A DNA stretch of 64,000 bases. It comes from Hofstenia miamia (taxonomy: Eukaryota > Xenacoelomorpha > Acoela). Position 1 is the stretch's first letter; each line of letters starts with the position of its first letter. Made by a program: the position numbers and the translations under genes. Below, one piece after another: positions 12,272 through 26,057 of the stretch. Location of the stretch: positions 2,576,459 through 2,640,458 of the forward strand of contig SCFE01000016.1 in the NCBI GenBank assembly GCA_004352715.1, in the 5' to 3' direction. The notes under the pieces are model-generated. The model saw only the letters and a program-made list of their open reading frames with translations, searched no databases and had not been told where the DNA came from.

Positions 12272-15200
12272 GCAAAAATAAAGTAATGGCTGCTCGCATT
12301 TGTTTTAGACTTAAACACATCTATACATTAAGTATTGAAAGAATTTAAAACTTTTTAACACAAATTAGCATTTTCAAAAAAATAGGAAAATATTTGCTTA
12401 CTAATATTATGTCCATATTTCACGACTTACAATTTCCTTTATAGACTTGGAGAAAACTGTTTTAAAATGTTGGACAAACGGGTGTGTCATTTTAAATCTA
12501 CATCAGTTTGTGTAAAGCTAGGGAAAGTTGAAATTGCTTATCCATCCTCTGAATGCATGTCTACCTCCTTGGGTGACAATATTAGATACAGAACTGCTCT
12601 AAAATTGGAAATCTTATTGTAATTTAAATGAACTTAGTATTTGAATTTCTGAACCTTTTGATCCTTCAATGAAGTGGGGCTGCGCCCATTGATTAGGCGT
12701 TAAGAGCTTGTATTCTCTTAAATAGTTCTTCAATTGTTTGCATAATAACAATTATTATTATTATAGGATTAATTTCTGAAATCATTTCGTTATCAAAAAA
12801 AGACCTGGCAAAAGTGAAATGTAGTTTGCATCTGCCTAAATATGCAAACTTACTAAAATTATAAGAAACAGGCAGTTGGAAATTTTTTCAAATATTTTTT
12901 TAGCAATGCATTACAAAGCAATAAAAATCGTATTAATCTTGCGCGTTTTGCTTAAAATATAAATAGATTCTCCAACAAATACAAGTTTGAAAACATTTAA
13001 GTAAGAAACTCAGCATACTTGCATTAGCTAAAAATTGACAATTACTTTAATGTTACGTATGATGTATATGCATGACAGCTTATTTAGCGATAGACAGATG
13101 AAATGCAACATGCAGAAAAGTAAATACTTTCAAAGAAATGACTGCAAAATCCATTTTAATGACAATGATTTGTGATTCTCTATTAAATATATGCAAAATA
13201 ATAATTTATTCAAATTTAATTAACCCAAGTTAAAAGAACAACTTTGCGAAAATAATGCTAATGACTAGCCTTGTAAAGCAAAGCAAATACTGATCCAAAA
13301 ATTTTAAATATTATAATATAATGTTAGATTGTAAAAACTTCTTATTTATTATTTTTGATGAAACAAAATAATTATGATAAAACAATGATAAATGCCAAAA
13401 TCATAAATAGCGATAAACCCTAAATCGGGATCAGCTAACAGAATGTATAGATGTTAAATATCAGAACATTTAAAAATTGAAATTTTTCAAGAAAAATACT
13501 AAATGGTCAATGGATCATCTCCTCCAAAACTACTTTAGTAAAATAGTTCCATATATATTAGTTAGGAAATATTTATAAGATAAGATTCAACAAAGTGAAA
13601 ATATAACAATTTGTAAACATTTCATTTGAAAGCAAACTTGATCAAAGATTGCCATCATATTGGTTATCTTACTTGAAAAATCCGTACCTCTCAATATCTG
13701 AAATTTTTTGCAAGAAGAGAAACTAATTTGCAAAAATTATTTGAAAATCATGATTTAAAAAATAATTTTATTCATATATGCTGTTGTTAATCTGGATGAG
13801 CAGAATGCTTCATGTGCAAAATATAACTTGACTCTGATTTATTTAGTTGAGTAATCAAGATTTAGAAAAACTGAATATAATTGAGCAAAAACCACCGCGC
13901 TAATACTTCTTATGTTTTTACTGTTATTAATTATTATTGTTGCTAAATGATCAGTGCAGGCAACTTAAGTGCATTTAGGCAGAAGACATTGGGCTCAGCC
14001 TATGTGAAACAGATCTTTGCATTTACATTGTTGTTTGATGAAATAATCATCTTCAATAAAGATAAATATAGGTGCATTTAATTTTTTCAAGCATTTTCAT
14101 AAACTGAACACTGCATTTCTAAAATTAACAAAATTGTAAATTTATATATTAGCTGCACACACTAAATGGTCTTGTAATTTTGTAATATGCAGTTGTTCAG
14201 ATGGAGTACTTTGTTTGATGATTTGTGGGACAGGCCAGAAATGAGCAATTTGTGAGTTAGCATGATTTCTGTGGGTTGTACAGCTTGTTATCAACGTAAT
14301 GAGCTTCCTTCATAATTTATTTTTGTAGTTTCTTACTTGTAAAAATGTGCTTCTTTTCATTTGGGAGCTGTTGTAGTGTGTTGTAGATTTCATTGATGTA
14401 TAGTTTTCCTGCTGTAATTTTGCATTTTTGCATGTCATTGATGCTGCTTTAAGAAATGTTAGACCCATGATAGTGTGAAATGATGGGTTATGAAAGTGTG
14501 ACATAATGTATGTGTAAAGACATTCTTGTTAGCCTCACTTAGGTAGAGGAGTTCAAATGTAAAGGCACTCTTTCTGACCAAATATTATTTTGTGATATAA
14601 TTTGTAAAGCATTTATTGCCAATAAGTTTTATAAGTACAGGTCAGAAAATTGGCTCAGTTAAAAACAAGTTCAGCTAAAAGTCAATCACTTGGCTTTTTG
14701 ACTGAAATAAACCAAACAGAAATTCAAATTTGAATTGATCTTCAGATTAAGGGAATTGTAATTAAAAGGAGACCTGTAAGTGATTTTATTTTGTATGGTA
14801 TACCAGATATTGTTATAATGAAAAATTGAATTGTAACAAAGATCAGTATCAATAAAGTTATACTAGCAATGGGCTAAAACTTAACTTTATTTAATTCACT
14901 GATATTACAGACAATGCATCTTAGCTAAATATTATACATGGTACTGATGGTGGTCAAATTGCAGATCAAAGTATGATTAAATATTACTTTAATTCTAATT
15001 GATTAAGTGTTAATTTAGACATTAAAGGTTAAATGGTTCTTTATTCATTGACACAGGAATTGCTATTACAAATATACAAAGCAATGTTATATGAGAGTGA
15101 ATTCTCTACTACTCATTTTACAAGTTAACTGCAAACAACACTGAGAGTGTAATGAAAGTAATTCATCTGCTAAATACATTATTGTTACTCATTACAAATA

Positions 15201-15849
15201 CTTGTGATATATTCAGTATTACATGTAGGAGTTAATAGTTTAGGAAATAACAACTATTATCAACAGAGTGCTGGATTATAAGAGAAATACAATGTCTATC
15301 ATTGAGAATACAGTATTTCACAGGGTGATGATGAAATTCTCACAAAGAACAGATGCAGAACATAAGTGTTACAATTGTATACAATCAACAAAGACTCTCT
15401 TAGAGAACCTGTGACAACAAGGGGTAAATTTAAAGATTAATTTGTCAAACAGAATGCAAATGTAAATGTATTCTTGTAATAATCAAAAAACAGAGGCAAA
15501 TAGGGCGCAGGGAATAAGTGTAAAAATTCCCCAGTTGTACATAATTTGAATTTAAAGGCATTATTGTATTCCCCAAAATGCAACAACAGCATCAGAAATG
15601 GAAGTTGAAAAAAAACCACAGCATTACCAGAGCTGCCAACCTCTGAACCTATAACACAATCACTGGAGGAAGTCATGTTCACATCAAGAGCTCAGCCATC
15701 ACCAGTGATATTGGTAAAATCCATAAATCTAACAGAATTACAAGACACTGAGAAATGACTTTGAGTTGAAATATCATTACTAAAAATTCAATACAAAAGC
15801 AAATGGGAGCTAATAAGGTTGCAAATCAAACACAAATTAAAAGCATTAT
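12272..15849. other. Gene-free AT-rich region
   Basis: Nothing recognisable as an exon, RNA gene or element over 3.5 kb. The short ORFs at 14310-14504 and 15437-15682 (minus) look random. CpG becomes scarce from about 14 kb onward. Confidence 0.45.
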
Positions 15850-15910
15850 TGTAGAGTCGCTTGGGGATTTAGTTGCCTTTTATATCTTTTTAATTTACAT
15901 TCATTGTATT

Positions 15911-15920
15911 ATGACGTCAT
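15911..15920. promoter_or_regulatory. CRE-like palindrome in LTR A
   Basis: ATGACGTCAT contains the full TGACGTCA element bound by CREB/ATF-type bZIP factors. A second half site, ATGACGT, follows a few bases later. LTR C keeps TGACGTCA (27261-27268); older copies have lost its CpG. Function is inferred from the motif only. Confidence 0.45.
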
Positions 15921-16094
15921 CATGACGTTTTCGATCATTTTCGATATTAGTTCGTTGCTATTAATTTGATGTCCCCTCACTGGTGCTTTTATTTGCTCAA
16001 ATTGAATTTTACGAGGGAATTATAATTGATCATGTTAAACTATGTTGCTATCTGAAGTATTGTAAACAAAGGCAGGTAATAACTGAATCTTTTG

Positions 16095-16102
16095 TATATA
16101 AA
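16095..16102 (+). promoter_or_regulatory. TATA box of LTR A
   Basis: TATATAAA stands about 245 bp into the LTR and is followed by a conserved TTCAATAGACTTTGTC segment that may hold the start site. The same arrangement is in LTR B (near 18415) and LTR C (near 27438). This would be the U3 promoter. Confidence 0.5.
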
Positions 16103-16767
16103 CTGAGACAACTGTAGCGATCGTTCAATAGACTTTGTCTACTCTTAACTGCCGTCTTTACCATTGTATTTCTTATTTATTTATTATTTTAAATGAAACT
16201 TATTGCTTAAGACCGGCGACAATTCAGGAGCGCTTTCACTAGCACGGGGCGACATGTTGCTTCTGGGGGTCTTTGATTACCCAGTCCGAATTGTGGCTCA
16301 TTAAGTTATGTATACGGTTATGCATAAGGAAATAATAAATCTCTCGTTCGTATTTCAACACGTACATGCACTTATACAATCTAACACTGTGATGATACCA
16401 TGCCGTTGGCTAGCACGAATATCTGGCAATTACAGATTATTTAATAGTGAGCTGAGAGATAACAATGAAAATGAGTTTGTATTTTTGAAGTGAGATAGAA
16501 ATTAAGCAAGTGAGACAAATAGGGTAGCACCAGTCAATAGGTTAAGCACTTTACTTCTGGATGTTCCGCTTCGGCTGGAAGCCATAGGAATTGGTCATCT
16601 GGTGTTGCACCTAAAGTAGTTTGGTTACTTGGATGAATTACCAATGTTACATCTATAAGTTATATGTTAACCTGTTTCTTGGAATCGTGGCTGTACCAAA
16701 CACTAATTAAACCTTCTGCAGAGTCAATTAAGTTTCTAGTTAAGTTTTACCAACCACCGATTCTACA

Positions 16768-18174
16768 TTAACATAGATTTATATTGATAAAAAAATATAA
16801 TTAATGACTTAAAAGTTCTAACTGATGATTATCAATTATTTGATTTTTGTAATTTTGATTAATTTATGAATTATTCAAGCAAGGATTTAAAAAATTTATT
16901 GATAAAAGTAAAAATACTTTAAAGGGAATAACAAAGTTGAAAAGAAAAACTTTATATTGATGATTACAAAAAAATTTTTTAGAAAAAAATAATTTGTTTC
17001 CAATTGATATATTTTGTAAAATGTAAAACATACAATGTGTCTACTTAACACAAAAAAGCATAATTATCACCATTTGACAATAAAAAGTATTACTAGAGAA
17101 ATTTAGAAAATATTTCAAATGTATATGTACTATATATAAATTTCAAGCTAATAATATTAGGCAAAACTTTGGCTAATTATCTGAAAACAGAAGTAGCTGC
17201 ATATGATAAACTTCATTTTTCTTGAAGGTGTCTGCAAAAACAAAAATATCTTGAAAATGCAATTCTGATTATAAAAATAAATGAAAATATGATAAAAATT
17301 AATAAAAAAATGCCAATTTTAAAGAATCTATATATAAAGAACTCCTTTATTATTTGCTAATTGTTACCCTTGTGCAGCTGTTACTCTAGTAGAAAAGCAA
17401 ATATTATTTAGGCCATGGCAATGAACAAGTCACTATCTTGGCAATTGTTGAAGGTTTGTCAATCTCAATTAGCAATGAAATTTCTACTATATCAACAACG
17501 ACCTATTCATTTAAAGCCAAATTTATCAAGGTACTTTTGNATTCAACAACAAGTACTAATTTGCTATATTATTACTTGGTTGCATTTTTACAAAGATAAT
17601 TTCTGATAATTAAACTTAAATTGTTTTTCTAAATAATCATTTGATCTTAGTTTTTGACTAATCATTTGTTCTTCTTTCTTCACTAGCAGCAATTTCTTTG
17701 GATTATGCTACACACTTTGCTTATTATGAACATATATTTCTTACTATTGAATTTGTCTATTGTGTTAGTTTATCATCATTGTTGTTGAGGGAATTCTGTA
17801 GGAAACAAACTCAATGTGTATTTGCACATTATGATTTTCACACAATTGTATCTAAATTAATGATTAATCAATTAAGTTATAGATCACAGTATAAAACACA
17901 TGATAAATAAAAGTTGAAGCAAAATCAATTAAAAATGTGTATTAACAAACAAACAATGTTTCTATTTATGATAAAGTATATAATTAATGTAACATCAGAC
18001 TGCAAATTCACAGCAATTAATTAAAATAAAATTGATTCCATTTTAAAAGAAATATCAGTAAAACTAACTAGAGATAATATTGCAAAAAGCATTAAGAATC
18101 AAAACAATATCTGAGATAGAATTATAAAAATACCTTACCAAAAAGTTTGAAATCTTTATAGGTAGTTCATTTAT
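16768..18174. other. AT-rich DNA between LTRs A and B
   Basis: No gene recognised. Short ORFs at 17415-17606 (with an N at 17540) and 17698-17910 have no domain signature. CpG is nearly absent. Confidence 0.4.
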
Positions 18175-19100
18175 TGTAGAGTCGCTTGGGGATTTTTGTC
18201 GAATTTATTCTTTTTATTATATCTTTGTATTATTAAGTCACCATGACATTATCGATTAATTTCGATCTTAGTTTGCTATCTTTAAATTGATGTCCCCTCA
18301 TTGGTGCTTTTATTTTGCTCAAATTTAATTTTGCGAGGGAATTTAGAATTGATCATGTTAAACTACGTTGCTATCTAAAGTTGTAAACAAAGGCAGGTAA
18401 TGATGACATTTTTGTATATAAACTGAGACAACTGTAGCAATCGTTCAATAGACTTTGTCTACTCTTAACTGCCGTCTTTACCGTTGTATTTCTTATTTAT
18501 TTATTATCTTAAATGAAACTTATTGCTTAAGACCGGCGACAATTCGGGAGTGCTTTCACTAGCACGGGGCGACACGTTGCTTCTGGGGGTCTTTTGATTA
18601 CCCAGTCCGAATTGTGGTTCATTAAGTTATGTATACGGTTACGCATAAGGAAATAATAAATCTCTCGTTCGTATTTCAACACGTACATGCACTTATACAA
18701 TCTAACACTGTGATGATACCATGCTGTTGGCTAGCACGAATATCTGGCAATTACAGATTATTTAATAGTGAGCTGAGAGATAACAATGAAAATGAGTTTG
18801 TATTTTTGAAGTGAGATAGAAATTAAGCAAGTGAGACAAATAGGGTAGCACCAGTCAATAGGTTAAGCACTTTACTCCTGGATGTTCCGCTTTGGCTGGA
18901 AGCCATAGGAATTGGTCATCTGGTGTTGCACCTAAAGTAGTTTGGTTACTTGGATGAATTACCAATGTTACATCTATAAGTTATGTTATAAGTTCTATGT
19001 TAACCTGTTTCTTGGAATCGTGGCTGTACTGAACACTAATTAAACCTTCTGCAGAGTCAATTAAGTTTCTAGTTAAGTTTTACCAGCCACTGATTCTACA
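18175..19100 (+). mobile_element. Solo LTR B, Ty3/gypsy (CsRn1-like) family
   Basis: 926 bp, TGTAGAGTCG...GATTCTACA, flanked by an exact 4-bp target duplication TTAT (18171-18174 and 19101-19104). Very close to LTR A; many of the differences are CG to TG or CA changes. No primer site or polypurine tract adjoins it. Confidence 0.88.
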
Positions 19101-19104
19101 TTAT

Positions 19105-20280
19105 TGGTGGAACATGACAAGGCCATCCAGAGACAAATCCAACAAATGAGGGAATCCAACAAATGTAGAATCAGAGGCTGGAAACTCTAATTACACTACA
19201 TAACTCATTGTCATGGCAGAAGGCTGCAGAAGTGACTTTATCATAAAAGCCCTGATTCCATTAAATTAACATAGAGAATTTTTAGAATAAGCATCAGTAA
19301 TTCATCTAAGTAATGAATCCTATTTTAGGTAAACTCCACAATGACCAATTTGTATGGCTTCCAGCTGAAGTGCTATCCAAAATGGAAGTGCTTAACTTGT
19401 GTGATTGGTGCTACCCTAATTGTCTCACATTTTATTATCTATCTCATTTCTAAAAATAAACATCTCATTTGTGTTATTATCTCTCAGCTCACTAAATAAT
19501 AGCATGTAGTTGCCATGCATACATGGTAACCAACAGTATAATATCATCACAGTGTAATCAATTATTTGTGCATGTACTTGTTGAAATATAATGAAAGGTT
19601 TATTATTTCTGTATGTAGATATAGACATAACCTAATGTGGTCAGCAATTTCAGCTTGCTTACTGTTGGAATCACTATGTGTTGTGTCAGTACTTGAAGAA
19701 AGTATTCCCAAATTGTCACTGGAACTTACACAATTATTATCATATCAAAAAAGAAAGTAACTAAAATAAGAGGTAAACTGAAGTTTAAGCAAGAAAAAAT
19801 CTATTGACCATTTTCTACATTGTTTCTCAATTTATACAGTGTAAATTATTACCTGTCTTTGTTTACAACTTAAGATCATGTGATAATCATGTTTCCCTTG
19901 CAAATTTAATTTGAGCAATAACACTACATAGCACTTAATTGAGGGGGCATTAAACTGTTATCACAAACTAAAACTGAAATAAAGTTTATATCATATTGAT
20001 GTCATTAGAAATAGAAAATCAAAAAATAATAATCATGAAAAATCCCCAATTGACTCTACAATTGCATCAACATGAGATGAAGGCAAAAGATGACAAAATT
20101 TGTGAAATCACTGACCTATACAACACTCAGAAGGTTAAGAAAATTCAGCTCATTGATGAAGTAGAACAGCTACAAAAAATACTGAGATGCTAAACCAGGA
20201 CAATGAACTTGTTAAAGACAAAATAAGACTAATAAGGCTGCAGAAGAAAGAAAACTGAGAGAAAATACAATTTATAGAGG
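19105..20280 (+). pseudogene. Gag coiled-coil fragment split by LTR F
   Basis: 19105-19163 reads as a Gln/Arg-rich helix (LVEHDKAIQRQIQQMRESNK), and 20061-20192 continues with heptad-like charged residues (HEMKAKDDKICEITDLY...DEVEQLQK) to a stop. The style matches the coiled-coil N-terminal region of the retroelement at 25.4 kb, so this is probably the gag start of another decayed copy. LTR F lies between the two parts. No capsid or zinc knuckle follows. Confidence 0.4.
19164..20060 (-). mobile_element. Solo LTR F, minus orientation
   Basis: Reads TGTAGAATCAG at the left and ACTCTACA at the right, the inverse of LTRs A-E. It is 897 bp and diverged, with almost no CpG. Flanks (CAAA, ATTG) show no target duplication, so it is old or rearranged. 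Confidence 0.75.
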
Positions 20281-20485
20281 TGGTTTTGGTGTATTCTTTG
20301 AATTGGTGATGAAGAGGTCTATGTAATTTAAAAGTCATGCTCAAAAGGCTCACTTTGCTTGCCTTTTGAGACTTTTGCCATTAAGAAAATTTGATTTAAT
20401 AATAATTAATATTAATCAGAGTTTAGCCATTAATTGTTTAAGATATATGGTTTTTAGATTATTAGGAATTGGGTTTAGCTATTAA
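20281..20485. other. Spacer between gag fragment and LTR D
   Basis: Nothing recognised. Confidence 0.3.
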
Positions 20486-21432
20486 TGTAGAGTCATTTAG
20501 GGGCTCTCTTATAATTATTTCTGATTATTTTGGCACTTTAGCTTATGTCATCAGGACAAAATGATTGTTGCTATCAATTTATCAATTTATTATTGTTTAA
20601 TTCTTGGTATTTTGGAGTGCAGTTTTACAATCATTTTATTATTTGTCCCCTCAATCTGAGTCATTTAATTTGTAAGGGAATTTCATGAAATGTTTTGTAA
20701 ACACATAACAGGTAATGATTTGATGAAAATTGTTATAAATATGTAAGAGAACTGTAGCAATTGCACAATATAATTTGTCTCACTTCAATCATGGTTGATC
20801 TTCTTTGATTTATTTATATGCTAACCATTTTAAGGTCATTATGGACTTTTGTATAATAAATCTTGCTTAAGATCTGGTGACAATTTGGGAGACACTGCAC
20901 TGTGTCTGGGGCAACAACTAGCTCCTTAACAGTTGGGAGTCCAAATTGTGGTTGCTTTAGGTTATGGCTATGTATACATGTAGGGAATAACATCATTTAA
21001 TTTGATCATTTCATTTTTTACATACACTTAATAACAACACACTGCAAATATAATATGCTGTTGGTAAATGTGAATGCATGGTAATTACATGCCTTTTGTT
21101 TTATTATTTACATGAGCTGAGATAATAGAACTCTGAGCTAAATTGTTTATTTGAGCTAGAAATTAATACTTGAGACACAGAATTAGCACCTTGGCAAGTA
21201 AGGATGGCTTCATGGAGATGGCTTAGTGTGATGTAATTTGAATTGGTTGCTGCAGGAAATATGTTCTTAGTGGATAGTTTCTGTTTTTCTCTATTGAATC
21301 AGTGAACCACCAATGTTCCTTCTTTTGCTAGAATGCAGGTCACTCTCTACAATGGTAGCTTCTGCAACCTTTGATTTCACCTTTGAGTTTCTTAGTACTA
21401 CTGGAGTAGACAGAGCACCCCATGATTCTACA
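20486..21432 (+). mobile_element. Solo LTR D
   Basis: 947 bp, TGTAGAGTCA...GATTCTACA, with an exact 4-bp target duplication TTAA (20482-20485 and 21433-21436). Strongly diverged from A-C and nearly CpG-free; positions that are CG in A-C are CA or TG here. Confidence 0.75.
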
Positions 21433-22170
21433 TTAATATTTCTTTAGCTTCACAGCTAAAATAGCAATGTTAGTTGCTTTCTTAGTTGTACAATGAATAG
21501 GTTGAGTTTGCATTAACATCTCCATTTGATTGTGCTTAATGCTTCTCACTGTTCATTATTCATGATTAATTAATTTCCTATATTGGATATAATGTGTTAG
21601 ATTATTATTAATTAGGTTTAGCTAATTATATTTTTTTTCATAGCTAAAATAGCAATGATTGTTTATGGGTAAACCAAGAAAATGTTTTAGTATTATTCTA
21701 GATTCATGGTCCCCTTGAGTAATGTACTCAAGTATTATCTGCTTAGGAGTAGGGGTGTCATGAGAGAGCTGACTCTCAGTTGTTGTTGTCAGGCTAATTG
21801 TAAACTTATTGCATAATAAGTTTTTTAAATTCTAAACTAAATTTTTTTTTAAAGATTTCTATATAAATAGTCCCTCTTGATAATGTGCTTTTGTATTAAC
21901 TGTTCAAGAGCAGTGGTCTTCTAAAGCTGACCCCAATCATTGTTGCTAGTCTATTTCTAAAATGACTTCAAAAACTATTTTTCATTCAAATATATCCTAT
22001 ATAATTAATATTTCATTTGTGAGGTCAAACTGGTGGAAGTGATGCTAAGCCAACATTTTATTTTAAGCTTTGCAAATGGAATACACTACCATATACTTTG
22101 GAATTAAATTGTAAGTTTAATAATTGTTTATATAGATCAAGAATATTGTTTGAAATAGGTATTAAAATAC
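21433..22170. repeat. Diverged short direct repeats
   Basis: AGCTAAAATAGCAATG occurs near 21454 and again near 21643. A segment of about 90 bp near 21710-21800 recurs in diverged form near 21870-21955. No coding sequence. Probably remnants of an old repeat. Confidence 0.4.
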
Positions 22171-23056
22171 TGTAGTCACTCAGGGACTTTTTTTGCCTAT
22201 TTTTAGCAATTATGTCAATTATAATTCAATTTCATGATGTCAACATGACGTAAGTGATTTTATTTCAAGTTTAGTTTATGATGTTAGATTAAGGTCCCCT
22301 TGGTTTGCTGCTACATATTTTTATTGCTCAATTTAATTTGCAAGGGAAACATGATCATATGATTTTGTTGTGAACAAATGCAGGTAATAATTTCTCAATT
22401 GTATAAATATGTGCAAATATGTAGCAATTGGTCAATAGAGTATATCTCACCTAAATTGCATTTGCTTTTTCTTTACAGTAATTCTTAATTTTTGCATGAT
22501 GTTGATAATAAGACTAGAGTAAGTTTCTGGTGACAATTTAGGAATCACTCTTCTGGTACTGATTTTATCAGTAGCTTTCAAACAGCAAGTAGCCCAAATT
22601 GTGGACTGCATTAGGATAGGTGTATGGCTATGTGTAGATATAATAAACCTCTTCATTCAAATGCAACATGAACATGCACTGTGGTGATAATATACCATGG
22701 GTTAACAGAATGAATGGTAATTACATGCTATTATTTAGTGAGCTGAAAGATAAGAAAACAACTGAGATGGTTATTGTGTATTGAGCTAGATAATAAATTT
22801 TGAGACAAATAGGGTAGACCATTCAATAAAGTTATGAACTTCTCTCTCTTTCAATAGCACTTTGGCTGGAAGCCATATGAATTTGTCATCCTGGATGTTT
22901 TCTTTCTAAACAGTTACTAGCTACATAGATGAATTACTGATGTTTTTCTATATGTTAATTATAGTGAGAATCAGGGCTGCTACAATATGGTCACTTTTGC
23001 AACCTTCTGCCATAACAATGAGTTCTCTAGTGCTGGTATAGTTCCCAGATTCTACA
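22171..23056 (+). mobile_element. Solo LTR E
   Basis: 886 bp, TGTAGTCACTCAGGG...GATTCTACA, flanked by ATAC and ATAT, a near-match 4-bp duplication. It is old, retaining a single CpG-containing ATGACGT motif near 22244. Confidence 0.7.
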
Positions 23057-25320
23057 ATATGGATATGCAGAACCAAAATGCAAAATATGGATATAACTTG
23101 AACTAAACAAATCTTTTTCATTTAGTGTTGAATTTTTTGTAATTTGGTCTAAAATAACTAAGCAAAATTGTATTTTTAAAATACATTTTATCTAGTGGAA
23201 GTGACATAAAGCAAATATTTTAATTTAAGCTTTGTTAATTAAATACACCACAATGAAAATATAAGTTGTAATTGCTTATATATATAAGAAATGTTGCCAG
23301 AAATGGGTATTACAATATGAATATGCAGAAGCAAACTACAAAATATGGTTATAACTTCAATTAAGAAAATTATTTTGATTGATATTCAAAATTTCATTTG
23401 TTATTGATAGATAAATACAGCATAGGTGAGTTGCTGTTGTGAATATGATAAACATGGATTTATTGAATCTAAAAGATTAACAGTAATAGATAGATGATTG
23501 AAAAGATACAAATCAAATGCATATTAATGAACAATTACTAAGCAAGGTAACAAGAGTTTGCAAATATTACCACATCTTGTAAGAAAGTGTGGTGCCTGGG
23601 TCTTTCCCAAATGTTGGTATTCTTTATATCAACATGGGGGATGTTTACACTATTCAAGTGGGAAGAAGATATTGGAAGAGTTTGCTGAAAATCTTTCAGT
23701 TTTGAGTGTGTGGTGGTAATTTCAGGCAACAATTATGTTAGCAGTGACACTTCTCCAGATTTTATGGCTGCTAGGATCTTTAGAATTTGCAGAAATTAAT
23801 TAATTTTTTGCTTGTGTTTATTTTAAAAATTAAGAGTTGTATGATCATAAAGATAGTGACATCATCCAACAAGAAAGAGACAGTTAATTTCTGCCAAATT
23901 TGGCAAATATTTTTTTAATGGTTGCTCTATTTTTAAAGAATTTAAACTAATTTAACATTTTAAGATAAAAAGATTTAAATTTAAATTTTAGTGAAAATCC
24001 CTCATTAAAATGGCATAAATGTTGTAATTCTGCTAAGCAATTTATAAGGATTTACTTGAAAATTTAAAATGATAAATCTGCTTTAGTAAGCCAATAAATA
24101 CTAAAGCAGAATTTGTTAAATTTCTATATAAAGGCTTTTTTGCATTTTCATATGAGAAAAATCTTTATTGGATGTGTTCTTTACAAGTATAGATTATTCA
24201 CCATGTTTAGTGTTAGATAAAAATCATGTCTTAACCAATTTATAAGTTGAAATTCTTATAAATGAAGTAAGGCTTGTTTAATGGAATTATAGCTTGTGAT
24301 CTGATATTGTGTAAATGCCTGGCAACAATGAGTGAGGTTAGCCACCCCATGAAACCCCTGCCTTTGAGCAGCTAACACTTTTAGAAAGAGGGGGGCAGGT
24401 ATCTGCACATTCATTTTTATTGCCATACCAGTGAAATTTTTCATTCATATCTTGAATTTGGTATCTACAGTTGTTTAAAATGTGCCATTTCTTATTCCAA
24501 TATACAAAATGACACATTTCAGAACACTATGTTCTGTGATTATCAATACCATCAAATAAATCTAGTGTGTTTTGCATAACATTTCTATTTTTGTAAATAT
24601 ATATTAATTCATTGTACAAGAATGTGCTGAATATAAGTATGAATAGATTTACAGCAAATGCCATTAGAATTAAAAAGCATTGAACAGATTAGATTCAAAC
24701 CAATAAATTCTAACAACTCACTACAAGATATGGGTGTGATACCATTTCACAACTGTTTGTCATTAATAAAGTGTAGTCATCACTATACTACAACATTCAC
24801 AATAAAACTAATTTGCAATTAGATTGTGGTCTTGAAAAAATCACAAAGCTTTTTGCATAGTTGTAATGTCAAACAATTCAGAAAGTTTTTCAAAATCTAA
24901 AACAACATTTTGCAAATTTATTTATTGAAAGTCTACATCATAATGGGTTGTGACACAGCTCAATATTCAAATGCAAGCAAGATCTGAAAAACAAAATTTG
25001 GATTATTGTAATCTGTTCTTAATTGGCAAGAAAATACTGTATTCATGTTAAATTAATAAATTTTTAAATTTTCTTGTATTTGAATATTGAGCTGCAGTCA
25101 CAATCACAACTTTGTCAAATAGTGAAATATCCAGTTATCAAAACATCTGGTTAGTAAAATATCCAGTTAGTGAAATATCCACTTAGTGATATGTCCTGTT
25201 AGTAAAATATCCATGTTAGTGAAACATCTGGGTTAATGAAACATCCACTTAGTGAAACATCTGTAGACTAAATTTTTGTAAATTTATAGGGGTGTCCTAA
25301 TTTGAAGTGTACTATTTTAA
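23057..25320. other. CpG-free AT-rich region with a minisatellite
   Basis: I read this stretch of about 2.26 kb and found no CG dinucleotide. No gene is recognised; the ORFs at 23538-23732 and 24256-24444 (minus) look random. A segment at 23057-23100 recurs diverged at 23312-23355. Confidence 0.5.
25121..25263. repeat. Minisatellite, unit of about 17-19 bp
   Basis: Around eight degenerate copies of a unit like GTTAGTGAAATATCCA in direct order. Confidence 0.75.
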
Positions 25321-25381
25321 AACAAAATTTAAAGTTTAATAATAAAGTAAATGCAGAAATATTCAAAATTTACAGTCTTTA

Positions 25382-25745
25382 CACTCACCCACAGTGACAA
25401 GCCCCAAGAAATAATTGACATGTTAAGAAGGAACAAAGAAAATGAAGCACTATTGAGGAACAAAATCAAGTAGTTAACAGATAAATTCAAGCAGATGGAG
25501 CAGCAAAGCAAAATTATCTTGAAAGAAATCATATTAGACATTGAAATACAACTAGATGAGCAGAGTGAACTATTTAAAAATGAGATTAAAACTCTCACAC
25601 AACAATGATCAGAATCCAACAAAAGATTCTTGGAAGAGAATCAAAAGTGGCAAGAAAGAAATCAACAATTGGAGAGAGAAAACAGACAACTAATAGAAAA
25701 CAATGATTTACAAGCAGGAGAACTTGAGCAATTAAAAGAAAATTA
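25382..25745 (+). pseudogene. Element 1 gag N-terminal coiled coil
   Basis: Charged heptad-rich sequence (for example NKENEALLRNKIK and KWQERNQQLERENRQLIEN) broken by in-frame stops near 25471 and 25606. A long coiled coil ahead of capsid suggests a self-assembly role for this Gag. Strong minus-strand ORFs here are shadows. Confidence 0.55.
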
Positions 25746-26057
25746 ATATTACTACAGTTAACAGAACAAGAAAATTGAAGGAACATATGGACCTATACAA
25801 TAGAATTCTGATCAAGAAAAGAGAGTGAGCTGCAAGCACCACACATGCCAGCCAACAAAAAAAATAGCATACAAGAAATTGGACAAAGATATAGATGCCA
25901 AGAAACAGAAAATCATAAATGAAATTACAAGGCAGTAACCACACAGCTATAAGAGGAAGACACAATAAAGAATCACAATAAACCTAAGTATGAAAACTCA
26001 ATCTTACCACAACAGACAACCAACAACACCATACCTTGCAAAGTAACACTACCAAAA

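Larger units (their letters stand above)
15850..16767 (+). mobile_element. Solo LTR A, Ty3/gypsy (CsRn1-like) family
   Basis: A 918-bp LTR that starts TGTAGAGTCG and ends CGATTCTACA, giving the TG...CA ends and short inverted termini of the family. It aligns along its length with LTRs B and C. Flanks are TTAT and TTAA, near a 4-bp target duplication. No primer site follows and no polypurine tract precedes it, so it is solo. It is among the best-preserved copies and keeps many CpGs. The 61-codon ORF inside (16308-16493) is also in LTR B but is only LTR sequence. Confidence 0.85.

Noticed and set aside
16308-16493. 61-codon ORF conserved at 18629-18814
   Set aside because: It lies inside LTRs A and B; conservation is that of the LTR.
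25329-25965. Cys/Leu-rich minus-strand ORFs
   Set aside because: They are antisense shadows of the gag coiled-coil region on the plus strand.
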